A DNA stretch of 5,145 nt from positions 1-5,145 of the forward strand of contig JAQGKN010000294.1 of the NCBI GenBank assembly GCA_028290085.1, in the 5' to 3' direction. The position numbers were made by a program, and so were the translations under genes. Positions 4,991-5,145 of this stretch are shown piece after piece. The first letter of the stretch is position 1; every line of letters begins with the position of its first letter. A model generated the notes under the pieces. It was given only the letters and a program-made list of their open reading frames with translations. It was not told where the DNA came from and searched no databases. The DNA is from Hyphomicrobiales bacterium (GTDB lineage Bacteria > Pseudomonadota > Alphaproteobacteria > Rhizobiales > Beijerinckiaceae).

Positions 4991-5145
4991 ATGAAACAAC
5001 TTTCGCCGCCACCTAGCGAATCCGGCAGTCAAAAGATTGGCCTTTCATGGCGACTTGCCATGAATTCGCGCACCGGTATCAAATTGCTTTTCGGATTCCT
5101 GATCGGTCTATTTCAAATCCTGACATCGACATCTTCCCACGCGCA
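4991..5145 (+). CDS. Secreted or periplasmic protein, N-terminal part only (runs off the window)
   Basis: An open frame starts at ATG 4991 and continues to the window end: 51 codons plus two bases. GGAG (4981-4984, within GGGAGAG) lies 6 bases upstream, a strong ribosome site. The visible part ends in a clear signal peptide: basic residues, the hydrophobic stretch IKLLFGFLIGLFQIL (30-44), then polar residues and a probable cleavage site S-H-A (49-51). Counting from ATG 4991, 23 residues precede a second in-frame ATG at 5060; that one would give a normal-length signal peptide of about 28 residues but has no clear ribosome site. It is divergent from the LysR gene and probably its target. By context it could be another solute receptor, but the mature protein is outside the window, so the family cannot be assigned. 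Confidence 0.72.
   Translation, partial: MKQLSPPPSESGSQKIGLSWRLAMNSRTGIKLLFGFLIGLFQILTSTSSHA

Noticed and set aside
4405..5016. Plus-strand frame of 203 codons across the LysR gene and the promoter region
   Set aside because: Antisense to the helix-turn-helix coding part; the Ser/Arg-rich translation is an artefact of the opposite strand.
1..5145. CRISPR array, tRNA or rRNA gene, insertion sequence, phage or toxin-antitoxin genes
   Set aside because: I found no regularly spaced direct repeats, cloverleaf, transposase-like protein or terminal inverted repeats on reading both strands.

Overview
The window reads as a GC-rich proteobacterial chromosome with strong G/C preference at third codon positions. 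A Bug/TTT-type solute receptor next to small-molecule catabolic enzymes and a LysR regulator suggests a soil- or plant-associated alphaproteobacterium of the Hyphomicrobiales kind (Bradyrhizobium, Bosea and relatives). That placement is inferred from gene style, not proven by a marker gene.

Layout. Three genes on the plus strand form the left half: a periplasmic Bug-family substrate-binding protein (41-1132), a 76-residue 4-oxalocrotonate-tautomerase-family enzyme close to the PptA type (1219-1449), and a fumarylacetoacetate-hydrolase (FAH) family enzyme (1674-2519). A hairpin-rich gap (1450-1673) precedes the FAH gene, and a second, more strongly structured gap (2520-2881) follows it. Next comes a plus-strand membrane protein with two DUF3592-like domains (2882-3889, TTG start). 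It converges, with 10 bases between, on a minus-strand LysR-type regulator (3900-4856). Divergent from the regulator, a new plus-strand gene starts at 4991 (or 5060) and runs off the right edge; its visible part is essentially a signal peptide.

How the genes may work together. Receptor, tautomerase and FAH-family hydrolase make sense as a small catabolic cassette: capture of an organic acid in the periplasm, then keto-enol isomerisation and C-C bond hydrolysis or decarboxylation of a keto-enol ring-cleavage-type intermediate. No TctA/TctB-type membrane subunit and no ring-cleavage enzyme is visible, so the substrate cannot be named. The LysR regulator most likely controls the divergent, cut-off gene with the signal peptide. 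The DUF3592 protein has no obvious link to the rest.

I see no CRISPR array, tRNA, rRNA, insertion sequence or phage gene. I do not see a clear new defence or mobile system. The least-explained parts are the two structured gaps (1499-1618 and 2525-2654) and the start of the truncated gene at the right edge.
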